Origin: Cenococcum geophilum 1.58
Lineage: Eukaryota; Ascomycota; Dothideomycetes; Gloniales; Gloniaceae
DNA length: 64,000 nucleotides
Assembly: GCA_001692895.1 (NCBI GenBank)
Contig: KV748250.1
Coordinates: 435,475-499,474 of the forward strand
Reading direction: 5' to 3'
The position numbers were made by a program, and so were the translations under genes. Below the pieces are notes generated by a model that saw only the letters and a list, made by a program, of their open reading frames with translations, did no database searches and was not told where the DNA came from. Of this stretch, positions 33,499-47,039 are shown piece after piece. Position 1 is the stretch's first letter, and each line of letters begins with the position of its first letter.

Positions 33499-35400
33499 AA
33501 GTCGCTAATACTTAGTAGCGGGCATTAAAGTCCCCGTCTTACTATATCTACTTATTTACTTTATCTTAAAAAAGTTTATAAGAAAGTTTATTTAAAGAAG
33601 TAGAAACTTATTTAATAGAGTCTTTAGGAACCTAGTAATAAAAGAATAGATTCTCCTTAAGTAGGGAAGGAAATAGCTGTAAGTACCTTAGCGGTATCTC
33701 TTCCTTTATCCCCCTTAGGTAATTCTTTCTTTAGCAATTCCTCCTTATTAATACTTCCTAATCTAATTTCTTCTAATACTTCTTTACCTTTCCTATAGCG
33801 TTCCTTAAGTTCTATAATAGCTCCTAGGTAGTTTTATTATAACCTATCCACTTAACTTTATACTATATTTTACTATTACTATCCTTATAATTAATAATAT
33901 TTAAAACCTACTATTTATCCTCCTCTTACCCTCTATAGGTATCTTACTTATAGGCTAGTAGTTTAATATTTCCGTATACTAGCTCTAGTATCGCAATATA
34001 CTATATAGGGTAGATCTTTATTTTTACTAGTAAGTTAAGTCTATATATAACTTCTAAAATTTTTACTACGATTCTAAATAGTCCTAGCTTAACATAATCT
34101 AGCTTCTTACTTAGTCGTCTACTTATAAAATTTTAATATAGTAGCTATACTTTATCCCCCTCCTTAAGATCTAGTCCCTTAGATCTCTTAGCGTTATAGT
34201 ATCTTATTATTTATTTTTATACTATTTTTACTATATAATAGAGGTCTTTATAAAGATTTATTAGAGTTTCTATTATTTACTTAGCTATACTACTTATCTT
34301 TTTACTTATCTTAGTAATAATAATATTCTAGGCTTATATCTATAATTTACCTAAAATAGTAATATTTTTATACCTTCCTATAGTGTCGCATTATATATAA
34401 ACTGCGTAGCTAGTAATAATAATACCTAATTATTCTGCGCGTAATTAATATAATACCTTAGATACTATTCCAGTGTCTAATCTAGTCTCTCTATTTAACT
34501 ATCTATCTATAGGTAATATATAGTTAATATTACCGCTTAAACCCCTTATTCTGCTAAGAATACCTCCTAAAATACCGCTATAAATCTTAGGTCTCTATCT
34601 AATATAATCTTATTTAGTGCTCTGTATCTTATAAATACTTCTTTAATATAAATCTTAGCTATATCTTTTACTAAGATTTCTTCTATATATACTATAAAGT
34701 ATCCCCGCTTTATAAGCGTATCTACTATTACTAAGATTATATTATATATCCGTCCGGTAATAGGATCTTTTAATTTTAGTAACTTTATAATAAAGTCCTA
34801 TAATATAGTCTCCTATAGCCCCTCTAGTATTTCTATAGGATTTAGCTTCCTATATAGTTTATATCTCGATAGCTTATTTCTTTAGTAATCTAGATATTCT
34901 TTTATAATTTTCTATACTATACTCTAAATTCTATTAATAATATATTCCTCTCTAAGTCTTAACACTAAGCCTTATACTCTATTATGTCCTTATATTATTC
35001 CCTAGTAGAAATCTTTAATAAATTCTTCCGCGATTAGTTTTAGGATATATATTACCTCTCTCCACTTATACTAATCCGATTCTAGGTCTTTAAGTTATAC
35101 CTCTTTAATTTTCTTTACCTAATCGCTTTTAGGTACCTTATATATTACTACTAACTTTAAGTAATTATATCTAATTAATCTATCGTCGTCTTTGCGTAAT
35201 ATTGCTCCTAATAGCTTTTTATTGTTCTATAGTTTAACCTTTCTACTAAGTATATCTACCCTTATATTTTTAGTACCCTTAGTATACTAAATCTTAAAAT
35301 AGTATTCTATAAGTATCTCTACCTATCTAACCTATCTCTAATTAAGTTCCTTTATAGTTAGGAATCCCGTTAAGTTCTTATAGTCCGTTTTAACTATAAA
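33499..35400 (-). mobile_element. G1: oldest gypsy element, left segment (RNase H, integrase, chromodomain)
   Basis: Minus-strand chromovirus remnant between G2 and G6. From 35400 downwards it holds RNase H (the YLDxx/TDYKNL region), the tether, integrase with the IN core near 34480-34800, and a chromodomain near 33830-33960. The first ~200 bp (33499-33700) belong to the 3' region and contain part of the antisense frame on the plus strand. The rest of the 3' region and its 3' LTR must lie left of the window, because G2 is inserted here. It continues at 60336 beyond G6. The subfamily resembles G2/G6. Confidence 0.87.
35396..35400. repeat. TSD of G6, left copy (ATAAA)
   Basis: Identical to 60336-60340. 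Removing G6 and one copy joins ACTATAAA directly to TAGTTTTTC, as in the uninterrupted RNase H sequence of G3 near 8410. Confidence 0.92.
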
Positions 35401-35822
35401 TATTACGGACGCTTTAAGTACAATGTTACGACTACTAGGAGAAGAGTTAGAAGCGGCCTATTAGATAATAGAGTCGCAGTCTAGAATAGACCCCATCGAG
35501 CTATATAACGAGGAATAGTAATTAAGGTTATATAACGAGCTCTATAAGTTCTATAAGCTCTATAAGGAACATTACGTACCTTATATAGCTTACGTACCTT
35601 ACGTATAAGAAGGATTTCTTAGGAGTACGGTTGTGTATTTAAAGGACCACATTCCCTACCTAGATAATTTCCTTCCTTATAGTGATTCTTAGAATATAAT
35701 TGGAGTTAATCTATTGGGTAACCACTCTACCAGTTATTACAGTTATTAATTATTAAGCGTTACCTATATACCTAGCCTATTAATAGGACCAACCGTAGTA
35801 TTTCCTATAAGGTTCCGTTACA
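35401..35822 (+). repeat. G6 5' LTR
   Basis: TATTACGGACGC ... GGTTCCGTTACA, 422 bp, with CTCTATAAG/TTCTATAAG/CTCTATAAG units near 35540. Followed by the conserved leader CAATTACTACTACGG. Confidence 0.92.
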
Positions 35823-35864
35823 CAATTACTACTACGGCTACGGTAAAAGCGATAAGTTAATACG

Positions 35865-38520
35865 ATGCCACCTAAAGCACTAGTTACGATGCTATTAACG
35901 GCGCAAACTACCTTAGGAACCAGCGGCGATACTAGTATACGAGATAACGACTTTTAAATGGTTATAATAGAATAACTTAGAAGTTTTATAGAGTAAGCTA
36001 ATAACAACTAATAGGCGTTAGTTAAACAATTTAAGATATAAAGCGAGAGAAGATTAAGATACTAGCAATTAAAAGGTTTATAGGAGAAAAATATAGACTT
36101 AAGGGATTCCTAATGTAAATAAAAATAAAGGTACTTTATAAGGGATCTAAGTTATTATAACTAAGCGATTAGGTAGCGTATATAGGACTATTCTTAATAG
36201 GTCGGGTACTAGAATAGTTTAAACCCTATCTTACGGAGATACAAGCTAATAGGTTAGCCACTTAAAATTTGGAAGCGTGGTATATATTCTTAAGTTGGGA
36301 AGGATTCTTTAGTAAACTAATATAGATATATGGAGACCTGGAATTGGTAGCGACGGCTAAAGGGAAGCTCTACTAGCTTATATAAAAGGGATTAACGATA
36401 GATTACATAACGTAGTTTTAGATACTAGCGGCTTAAACGGAATAGAACTAAGGAGCGCTAATAGTATAGTATTGATGGGGATTAAAGGCTAAGGTATAAT
36501 AGACTATAATACCTATAGACAACCTAGACAATATAAGAGAATTAATTAAATAAGCTATTAAGGTAGATAACCGGCTATATTAAAGTAAGAAGTTAGAAAG
36601 AATATAATAGGGACTAGTATATATAAAGCGGACATAATAGGTGTTAAAACTATAGTATGGCGTAGAGCTAATAGACCTTAGTAGAATATAAGAGTAAAAA
36701 AAAAGAATATAGAAACTAAGAGGGTAAGGATTAAATAATTAAAGACCTAAGGAGCAGAGGCTAAACTAGGGATCTTAGCAGTAGAAGATATTTAGGCGGA
36801 CTCTATAATAAGAGAAGTAGCATAAAGAAGGAGCTTATATAAATTGTAGAAAATAGGGTTATTTTACTACTAGAGACTATAAGGACGGTTAAAGATACTA
36901 AGGTTACGTAGTAAAGGGAACTAGACTAGTAATAGGTATATACGTATAGAGGGACAATAATATATTACAAGGAATAAAGAGTGTTTAATTAACAGCTTTA
37001 CGTATTATTATAATAACGTATACCCAATTTATAAGGACGCTAAGTATAGCGTAAGCTATTGGCTATAAGAGCTAGAGTTAAAAGAACTTAGAGGTATAAG
37101 AGAATTAAATAAAGAAGTAAACTAAATCTATAAACTAGAATAGGGCGAGGACGGTATAGCAAGCTAATAGTTAGTGGAGAAATTTCTCGCGTACTAGTTC
37201 TACTAGGTAGCGGAATCTAAGGATTAAGACGATTAGACTACTAGTAGCAATAACGAGGTAACGATAAACCTTAAGATTCTTAAGACGAGATAAGAGAATT
37301 CTAAGATTCCCTAAGTAAGATAAGAAAGATTTAAGATTCTTTAGAGGAGATAAGGATATAGAAGTATATAGTAAAGGAATAAAGACTTCCTAAGGTATAA
37401 GATTCTTAAGAAGAGATAAGTAAGATTTAAGACTCTTAAGATAAGATAAGAATACCCTAAATGCCTAGTTAGACTAAGGTAGGAGCGCAGCTTAAGAAGG
37501 AAGCACGCGTAAATTAAGAACTACCGTAGGACCTTAAGATAAAGGTCGAGATATAGTAGGAATATAGAGGATATAAAGGGATAAGAGACCTAAGGGGTAA
37601 GACACCTCTATAACGTATTACTAATAGGCCTAGAGTAGGAACACCTAGGGCTAAGTGGCTAGAAGAACTAGAGCAAGAGGAAAATCTAGGGATTTTATCT
37701 AGGTTTGAGGAAAGATACCTAAAAGGCTATAGCAATGCAGCAATAATAAGATATTTCCTTAAAGATTAGCTATATTTGCTAAATAAACTATACTAAAAGT
37801 AGTATAGATAGCAATCTAACGATAAATGGGAAGATTTCTATATGTGGCTAGACGAGTATATTATCTAAGATTTAGCAATTACCGAGCGACGTATAAGTTA
37901 TATTAAGGGAGCATTAATTATAACGTCCCGAGATCTTAAAGAATAAGTAGTAGACTAGAGAATCGCATAATAGATCTTAGTACTAGTAAACAATATACTA
38001 ACGTTTAGAGAACGTAATAAGAGGTTTAAACTTAAGGATAAAGACGAACTAAGAGTTAACCTAAAGCACCTAGCGCATTATATATTGGTATAGATTATAT
38101 ATATAGATAACTAGTGCGAGATATATAAGGTACTAAAGGTAAAAAATAAGAAATACCCGTTTAGGATGTATTGGGCGCCAGATAAGCGACAATATTGGAA
38201 CGTAAAGTTTATATACGGTTAGTATCTAGTAGAGATTACCAAAGTAGGAGACTTAACGTTATAACTAGGAAGATTCCTAACGGAAGAATATCTAGACGGA
38301 TAATAGTAGTGGGAATGCCCTAAGAATACATATCTATAGTATATTAAAGATAAGAAGCGAACTAGGTATTAGCTAATAAGTAAGTTAAGTACCCTAGAAA
38401 CAAGCTAATAGTTAGGAAAAGTCGAGGCCTATAGAACTAGAGGGAGCTAGTAGTAGAGCCTTAGACCCTTAAAGGAATCTAGGGATAGCACCTAAATTTA
38501 TAAGTAAAGTGGCAGAATTA
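35865..38520 (+). pseudogene. G6 gag plus X region
   Basis: An intact ATG at 35865 starts MPPKALVTMLLTAQTTLG. The capsid segment near 36178-36240 reads AYIGLFLIGRVLE*FKPYLTE. The knuckle at 36836-36880 is one codon longer than in the other copies and keeps only Cys2. X is shorter here, about 550 codons, with missing sequence near 37260. QDSxxxIR repeats are clearest in this copy, at least five units at 37270-37345 and 37400-37450. A second Gag-like helical part starts near 37660. Confidence 0.8.
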
Positions 38521-40159
38521 GCAGTTTAAAGTATTAATAGATAGTAGAGCAATAAGGAACTATATATCGCTAGTAGCAGTAAAAAGGATAGGATTACTAT
38601 ATAGACAGAAACAGAATCTATATCTATTAGTAATAATTTTAGGCGATCCGATAGCCTATAGAGGAGGTATTATTAACCTTAAAATAGGACCTATTTAGTT
38701 AACTATTAAAGGAAGATAAATTAAGATATCTTTTAATATCCTACTATTAGGGAAGGATAAGGTAGTTCTAGGAATACCTTAGCTATAGGAATACAACCTA
38801 AAGATTAATTAGATTACGGGTTAGATCGATATTAGAGATACTTAATAACATAAAACGCAATAGTAAACTAAGATAGTATAGTACTAAGTTGGAGCGATAT
38901 ATAAGGAGACTAATTAAGGATTAAGTTATATACTAAAGAGATACTATAAGTATAGTAAAAAGCTATAGAGCCTAGAAAGTAAAAAGCCAGTAGAGTATAT
39001 AGCTTAGGACTACAAGATAGAATTAGAACTAGGAACAAGTCTAAGATTCTTTCTAATCTACAAGCTTACTAAAATAGAGTTAGTAGTACTTAAGGAGTTC
39101 GTCCAGGAAAACCTAAGGAAGGGATATATTAGACCTTTATAGTTATTAGCAGGTTACCTAGTACTATTTATACTAAAGAAAAACGGAAAGCTTAGATTAT
39201 ATATTAACTACAGATAGTTAAATAGTATTACGCGGAAGGATAGATATCCTTTACCCTTAATCAGCGAAATCTAGAATAGGATAAGTAATATATAAATCTT
39301 TATAAAAATAGACCTAAGATAGGTATACCATTAGGTTAGGATTAAAGAGGGTAATAAATAGAAGGCAGTATTTAGATTAATGGAAGGGCTGTATAAGCTA
39401 TTAGTAATACAGTTTGGACTTATAAACGTATTAGTAATATTTTAGAAAAGGATTAATAGTATATTAGGAGAACACCTAGATAAATTTATTATAGTATACC
39501 TTAATAATATTATTATCTACTTAATAAGTAAGGGAGAATATAGAGAATACGTTAAATAGGTCTTAAAGAGACTATAAGAAGAATAGATGCCAGTAGCAAT
39601 TAAGAAATGCGAGTTCTTTATAAGAAAGACCGATTTTATTAGATTTATTATTAAGCTAGGTAAAATTAGTATAGATCTAAAAAAGATTAAGGCTATAGTA
39701 AGTTAGTAAGAACTAGAGAATATTACATAGTTAAGATTATTTCTAGGGTTTTACAACTACTATAGAAGGTTTATAGTATAGTAGTTAAAGAGCATTAATC
39801 TATTTACCAGACTTATAAAGAAAGAGGAACTATAGGTATAGGGAAAGGAGTAAAAAGAGCTATTTAAGACACTTAAAGAATTATTCACCTAGGAACTAAT
39901 CCTTAAGATCTATTAACTAAGGTTAGAAACGGTTATTAAGATAGATGTATTAGACTTTACACTAGGAGTATGCTTACTATAGAAATATAAGAACGCATAG
40001 CACCTAGTAGTATACTATAGTTAAAAGATAATACTACTAGAACTAAACTATAATATCTATAATAAGGAGTTATTAAGTATAGTTATAGTACTAAAGGAAT
40101 AGAGAGCATTCTTATAAGGCATAGAAAAACTATTTATAGTTAAAACGGATTATAAGAAC

Positions 40160-40219
40160 NTNANNNNATTCCTAATAATAAAGGANCTTAACTAAAGANA
40201 GGTTANATNGGCAGAGATN
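40160..40219. other. Cluster of ambiguous bases in G6 RNase H
   Basis: About eleven scattered N within 60 bases, in a stretch highly similar among all family copies. This suggests a consensus conflict between repeat copies during assembly. Confidence 0.85.
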
Positions 40220-41367
40220 CTTATAGAATACTATTTTAAGATTTAGTATACTAAAGGCACTAAAAATATAAGGGCAGATATACTTAGTAGAATGGCTAAA
40301 CTATAAAATAACGAGAAACTATTAGGAGTAATACTACTGAAAGATAGTAATAGATTAATTAAATATAATTATCCTAAATTAGTAGCAACCTATAAGGTAC
40401 TAGAAAGCGATTAGGTAAAAATAGTTAAAGAAGTATAGCTAGAGGACCCAGAATTAGGAGAGTACGAGTAAAGAATAAATATATATATCCTAAGATTAAT
40501 TACAGAAGAGTTTATTAAAGATTTCTATAGGGGAATAATACAAGGTTATACAGGAGCTAATGGCTTAATAGTAAAACTCTAGGAGGAGTATATTATTTAT
40601 AGAATTTAGGGTATAGTATAAAAAATTATAAAAGAGTATCTAGATTGCTAGAGGAATAAACTAGTAAGATATAAACTATATAGGAAACTAAATCCTATAG
40701 AAACACTAGAAGGACTATAGGAGGCTATATTATAGGACTTTATTATAAAACTACTAAAGTTAAAGAACTATATTACTAAATAGATATATAATACGATCTT
40801 AGTAATAGTAGATAAGCTTATAAAGTAGGGATACTTTATAGTATATATAGAAGAAATCTTAGTAGAGGATATAGCTAGAATCTATATTAAAGAAGTATTT
40901 ATAAGATATAGAGCGCTAAATAAGATTATATCGGATAGAGATCTAAGATTTATAGTAGTATTCTAAGAGGTATTCTTAGCAGAACGAGGGGTTTAGGTAG
41001 TAATATTAACTATATATTACCTATAGATAGACGGTTAAATAGAAAGATTAAATTAGATACTAGAATAGTATCTAAAATACTATATTAATTATATATAGAA
41101 CAATTAGGTATCGCTATTACTAGTTATATAGTTTATATATAACGCGACACTATAGGAGGGTATAAAGATATTACTATTTTAGACAAATTATAGATATAAG
41201 CTAAGAATATTATTAACACTAAGATAAGTAAAGAAGATAAGTAGTATAGGGAAGTAAAGAATAGAGACTCTAATAAATCTTTATAAGGACCTCTATTTTA
41301 TAGTAAAAATAGTATAAAAATAAATAGTAAGGTACTATAACGCTAGAAGATCTAAGGGACTAGATCT

Positions 41368-41372
41368 TAAGG
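41368..41372. repeat. TSD of G7, left copy (TAAGG)
   Basis: Repeated at 58783-58787. G2 shows the uninterrupted GATCTTAAGGAGGGGG sequence at 31945. Confidence 0.92.
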
Positions 41373-41615
41373 TGTTAGCGACTTAGTTAATCAAGGCACG
41401 AGTACGGCAAGAGGGTCGCGCAAGCCTATATAATTAGATTGTCTATAAATAAGGATCTAAAGCTAGAGAAAAGAAAAGGGAAGAATAGAAGCACCGCTCG
41501 AAGCTATATACAGTCCTCTAGTCACGTAATAGCAACTTACCATTACATAACGGCAAGTCGCGGCAATCTACCGTATTCTGCCCACTTTCTGCTATATTCT
41601 ACCAGTGCCGTAATA
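41373..41615 (-). repeat. G7 3' LTR
   Basis: Plus-strand ends TGTTAGCGACTT and GTGCCGTAATA (from GTAACA). It is 243 bp, nearly the same as 58540-58782. The flanking 41618-41628 reads ACCCCCCCTCC, the complement of a polypurine tract, confirming the minus orientation. Confidence 0.92.
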
Positions 41616-41719
41616 TTACCCCCCCTCCAAAAAAGCCTGCCCTTAGGCTTTATATATCCGTATTACACCTATAGGGCGTTCTTATCCTTATATTCTTCCA
41701 ATAGTTTATTATCTTTACT

Positions 41720-44700
41720 ATACTAGTACTCTATCTATTTGTCTAGGTACTTTAGGGTCCTAGTTTATTAGGGTAACGGCTATAGAACTCTTAAAGCTTA
41801 TAGGGACTACCGATAAAGTTCTATATAGGGTACCAGGTAGGATCTAGGTTATAGCCTTTCTAACTAACGCAGTACTTTAGCGTTCTCCTTACTAGTTTAT
41901 AAGCTAGTACTTCTTCAATTTCCTATTTACTATCGCCGTTAACTTAAATCGATAGGGGTAGTTTATTCTTTTATCTAGGTAATAGGTTATCTATAGCTTT
42001 TTATAGCTTATCTAGTAAGAAAATAGGGTGGACCTTAATTAAATCTAGGAGCTTTACCTTATATAAGTTGCCTATCTTCTTAAGGACCTTATATAGTCCT
42101 ACCATCTAGTAGTCTAGCTTACGGCTAGGCCGTTCTATCTTCTAGTTCTTTATTATAACCTAGACTATATCGCCTACGGTAAAGTTAGGCTCGCGCCTAT
42201 ACTTATTCACCTACTATTTTATTAATTTCTAGGCCTTTTCTAGGTTTGTATAGGCTACCGTCTATACTTCTTCTAGGTATCTAGTATACTGCTATACTTC
42301 CTTATAAGATAGTTTTTCGCATACGGTCCGTAGCCCTTCCGTCCTTTCCCAGTTAAAGCTTATACAGGGTAAATACCCCATTTCCAGCTAGATAGGTGCA
42401 AATCCTATAGAGTTGTAAGGTAGGGTAGCCTGGGCGTAGTCCATTAGAGGTAGTAGCTCGGCCCAATTATCCTAAAAGTAGTTAATAAAGGGTCGAAGTC
42501 TCTAGTCTAAATACTAATTTATAATCTCCGTCTAGCCGTCTATCTAAGAGTAGTATGCTATAGAAAGCTTTAGCTTAATACCTAGGATCCAGGTAAACTC
42601 GTTCTAGAAAGCCGATATAAACTATAGCCTATAATCGGACACGATAGTATCTAGCAGTCTATAAATTCAATAGATATAGTGGATATATAGTTAGGCCGCC
42701 TCTTTAGTATTAATATTCTTATAACAGGGGATCAAGAACAGGCGTTTACTAAAGCGGTCGACTATAACCATGGCCATATCGTATCCGTTACGGTCTATAG
42801 GTAGCTTATAGAAATCTATAGAGATATACTACTAGGGGCGCTCCAGTATTAGGAGTGGTTTTAATAGTCCTAGAGTCTTATCTCGTAGAATTGTAGACCT
42901 ACAGTAGTTATTACAGTTTTATACATAGCGGTTAATATCTATAACTATTCTAGGCCAGTAATAACGGTTAGCGATAATCTTACAGGTCTTATTATTTCTA
43001 GGGTAGGCTATAGAGACCTAGCCATATACTTCGGCAATAAGCCGCGTCCATAAGTTCTGTTCCTCTGCTACTACTAGCCGCTCGTAGTACTTAAGAAGTC
43101 CATTTTCAAGGGACTATAGGTTTATAGCATCCTTTACCTTTTCGCGGTACTCTTATAATAAAGGGGCCGTATAATTTACTTATAGTAGTTTATTAATAAG
43201 GTTAAGTTCTATAGGGTTAATAGGATATATCTTAGCATCTAAAGGGTCCGTATTTAGTTCTGCCTATATCCGGGGGTCAAGGTACTCTAGTTATAGTAGA
43301 GTCTAGGTCCATAATAAGATCTTCGCAGCTATCTAGTTATCTAGGTCCTATTTACGCCTTATAAGAGCGTCCGCACAGTTAGTAGCACCTAGCCTATATA
43401 TAATTAGGAAGTTAAACTAAGATAGGATATCCACCTAGCGTGCCTACTAGGCCGTAAGGGCCTTTATTATTATAAAGTATTCTAGGGCCTTATAATCTAA
43501 TACTACTTAGACGGGTTTAGGGGTCCCCTCTAGCTATATACGCTAGTACTAGAAGCTAGAGATAATAGCCAGCATTTCTTTATTATAGATATAGTAGTTT
43601 AGCTTAGCATCTATTATAGTCTTCAAATAGTATATAATAGGGCGCCATTCTCTATCTACCTACTTTTATAAATAAACGCTAGCTATAATACTATCTGAGG
43701 TATTGGTTTCTAGCATTAAGGGCCATTCTAGGTTAAAGTGGGCGAGTAAGGGGGTAGAGACTAGTCGTTTCTTAAGCTCGTCAAAGGCCTACCTATATAC
43801 GGCATTAAAGTAGAAGGGCCGGTCCTTTTAGGTAAGGCGGCTAAGGGGCCAAGTAATCCTGCTGTAGTTTTTTATAAAGCGTTAGTAGAAGTTATAGAAG
43901 CTTAAAAATAACTGCACCCCCTTTACGGTCCTTAGGGGTGCCTACTACTTAATTATAGCCGTCTTCTTAGGGTCTACCTTAATTCCGTCTATACTAATAA
44001 TAAACCCTAGGTACTTTATACGCTTTACACTAATTTCTAATTTCTAAATATTAGCCTAGAGGCCGGCCTTATAAAGCCGCTATAGGACCTTATAAACATG
44101 CTCCTTATATTCTAACTTATTCTTAGAGTAGATTATAATATTATCTAGGTAGGCTGTATAGAAGTTATTAAGGTAGTTAAAGAGTATATTGTTTATATAT
44201 CGCTAGTACATAGTAGGTCCGTTAGTTAGTCTAAAAGGAAGTACTTTATATTTATATAATCCGTAACAGGTCTAAAATATAGTAAGATCTATAGATCCGG
44301 GGTTTATCCTAATCTAGTAAAAGACCTAACAAATATTAAGCTTTATAAAAATCTTAGCTCTACTTATTTAGGCTAGTGTCTTATTAAGTAGGGGTAGCGG
44401 GTAGCAGTTCTTATAGGTTATATTATTTAGCTTATAGTAGTTAATATAGAAACGGAGTCCTCTATTTAGCTTCTTTATAAAGAGAATTAGTAAGGTAAAA
44501 GGGACTTAACTACTAGGCTTAATAAAGCCCTTATCTAGGTTATTAATAAGATACTACTTTATAGCCTATAATTTAGTAGTAGATTACTAATAAAGGGGGC
44601 TATAGCTAAGGGTATTTTCCTTATCTAGTTTAATCTTAATCTTATAGTTATATAGTTAATAAGGCGGAAGTATATTAGATACTGCTTTAGAGAATATATC

Positions 44701-45174
44701 CTTAAATTTCTAGTATTAACAGGGCAGTTTCTATTCTACTAGCTCCTTATCTATAAGCTTACTTTCCTATCTACTATACTTACTTTCCTTTTCCTTAATT
44801 ATTTAATTAATTTCGTATAAGCTAGTTATAAAGGCAATAGTATTAGGCCGTTTTAAGTTCTAGTAGAATCCTATAGCGCCAATATAGCAGATATTAACTA
44901 GTAGGAGGTCTATAGGTTTCTTTACGGATATTCTATAGGCCGTATTCTGCGGTAAAGGGTTTACAACCCTCCTTAGCTCCTATTCTATCTTCCATAAGTT
45001 ATCCTTCTAGTCTATACTTTTAGTACGGCGTCTAGTACTCCTTACTATTCTTTATAGCTATATAGGGCCTAAGCTAGCTAGCTTATTACTAACTTCCTAG
45101 GTTTCTAGTGCTGGTAGTATAATATTAGTGGTCTAGGGGCGGCGTAGTATACGGACCCGTTACGGGATAAGTTG
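41720..45174 (-). pseudogene. G7 pol: RT, RNase H, integrase, chromodomain
   Basis: Minus strand from 45174 downwards. RT shows RFYINYRKLNNIT near 44415 and its catalytic box as YLDN at 44128-44151 (second Asp mutated). RNase H covers about 43430-43900, with a NTSDSIIASV segment and YNKEMLAI. Integrase has a zinc-binding N-terminus near 42890-43040 (YVQNCNNC; Cys pair intact), ISIDFYKLP near 42815, IVSDYRPQF near 42635 and GQTEIINQYL near 42520. The C-terminal chromodomain near 41790-41920 reads EEVLAYKLVRRTLKY, VSYKGYDLDPTWYP, with the aromatic Trp retained. Roughly one stop per 40-60 codons. Confidence 0.9.
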
Positions 45175-45188
45175 TATATCTTTCTTAA
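45175..45188. repeat. TSD of LINE L2, left copy
   Basis: TATATCTTTCTTAA (14 bp) recurs at 56668-56681. Removing L2 and one copy joins G7 protease-linker sequence to its RT part. Confidence 0.85.
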
Positions 45189-45739
45189 GATTCCTCCATA
45201 TTATTAACCCCGTAATAAACTCCTCTAGATCTAGTAAGGATTGGAGCTCTTACTATACCCGGCCTAAAAAGACTAAATCTAACCAAAAGAACCCTAAAAA
45301 ACACCTAGAGAATCCCCCTAAGATGCATACATCGCAGGGGAGGCACACATTAAATGACGGTGGTTCGTACTCGCGCGCGTCCACTAGAACCACGCCCAGC
45401 AATAGCCCTCTATAATAAAAACGGGCGAATACCACACTATAAAGCGGGAAGACCCCTATTAAGAAGGCATCTAATAAAATATAAAGCCTATTAGACGCGT
45501 CTAGTATCCGCAGTTATAGGGGAGCAACCGTTAGCTATAATGAACTAATACAGCTAGTAGAATAGCTCCGCCAGTCTAGTAAACCTTAGGCGCCCCTCTA
45601 GCAAACCCTTAATTAAATCCTCTAACGGCTAAGCAAAATTAAAAATAAATAAAACCCCCCCTTACCGGCGAACCGCACCTAGGCCGCTATAGCTGCGCTT
45701 CTATAGTATAGGGAACCTACCTCCCTAAAAACAATAACT

Positions 45740-46950
45740 AGGTATATAATTACAATACAACTAAATATAGAGAAAGTAGAGGGGCTTAGGGGATAATTAG
45801 AAATAGAAGTCCTTATAGAGATTTATAAAGAGGTCTATAACGCTATTACAGTCTAATACCTTAGGAGCGGAGATATTAGAGTTACCCTAAGGGACCAACA
45901 GGCAAAGGAATAAGCTATAAAGGTAGGGGACAGGCTAGGAGAACGTATTGGCATAAAAGTGCTCCGCGAAGATTACCTAGTTAAAGTCCCAGCGGTCCCC
46001 CTAAGCCTTAGGGTAGAAAAGGGACGCTAGGCGGACAATATAGCAACTATATATAAGATAGTAAAATAAACTAAACGCCTTATACTAGGACTTAAGATTA
46101 CCTAAATCTAATAGCTTTAATAGGAAAATGCAAACTAATTATATAATAAGAATAACGAGAGAATATAAGGGTCGCTAGAGACTTGCTAGGGAGACACTAG
46201 TCAAACGCATAGCTCCCTTATCGTCAGTATATATATACTAGGAATGCAAAAACTCCTTATCTAAAAAGGTATTATTATAAATAGCCTTATATACAACACA
46301 AGGCTCTATAACTACAAACTCCACCTAAAATAATATTACCGCTACGTATAATAGGGACACACCTAATCCACATACGTAGTATAGGTGTGTTACGGCTACT
46401 ATATAGGCCCCTATAATATAAAACACTACTTAAACTAAAACTAAATAAAATGCGTAAACTCCTACTAAAGCATATATAAGGCGTAGGAGAGAGAAGACTG
46501 TATTAAATACAGGAGACGGAAGGTAAGGGCTTAACAGCTACAGGAATAACTATACGCTAGGTTATACAAATAGAAACAATAGGCAATAAGCTAGGGGGGC
46601 GCAGGTGCCTTTCTAGCGTTTCCTACCTTTAATACTAGGGGGCTAGGCTAGCTATCCTAAGCCTTAACGGGCTAGAAGCGATGCCGCGCGATATTACTAG
46701 ACCGTATAGGGATATAAGGGAGAGGACGCCTAGTAGGAAGACCCTTATAGACAGCTATAGCAAGCTTAAAACCAGGACAATTAAGAATTAGACTTAACGC
46801 GGTAAATATAATATTCGCAGCTAACTCTTAAAGGGTATATAGCTAACCAGTAAAAGTAGGGGAAGAACTGGAGATAATAATAGATTTAGATATAGAAGCG
46901 CTAGTAGGAATACAAGATACGGGAATAGAAAGCTCTATATAAAATAAATA
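45740..46950 (+). pseudogene. L2 ORF1: LINE Gag-like protein
   Basis: The readable part begins with VQLNIEKVEGLRGQLEIEVL and runs into SGDIRVTLRDQQAKEQAIK, a pattern of the RRM-like nucleic-acid-binding domain in Tad ORF1. Near 45940-46010 come GERIGIKVLREDYLVKVPAV and SLRVEKG. Near 46330-46500 a series of CCHC knuckles is visible in decayed form (YGHT, CYGYYIGPYNIKH). The start codon is uncertain. Stops at Gln and Trp positions and possible frame changes in the C-terminal half. The protein would bind the LINE RNA. Confidence 0.7.
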
Positions 46951-47039
46951 GTAACTAGGGTATAGATATAAGAGACAGAAGTTCTAAATATCCTAGAGAA
47001 AGTAGAAATAGAAAAAGCGAGGAACGAAGGAGAGGCGAA

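Larger units (their letters stand above)
38530..41372 (+). pseudogene. G6 pol, part 1: protease, RT, RNase H, integrase
   Basis: Protease DSRA at 38540-38551, RT YLNN box at 39494-39520, RNase H to about 40310 with undetermined bases around TDYKNL (40160-40219). Integrase follows with a DFIIKLLKL segment near 40737, SDRDLRFI near 40931 and DGxIERLN near 41030. The frame breaks at 41372 in the GLDLK segment, where the TSD TAAGG precedes G7. The nearly uninterrupted integrase makes this copy the reference for the G3 and G7 insertion sites. Confidence 0.88.

Noticed and set aside
41439-41726. Plus-strand open frame of 95 codons
   Set aside because: It starts in the G7 LTR and runs into the polypurine tract and antisense pol; no family resemblance.
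45253-45435. Minus-strand open frame of 60 codons
   Set aside because: It falls in the L2 leader and has no supporting similarity in the window.
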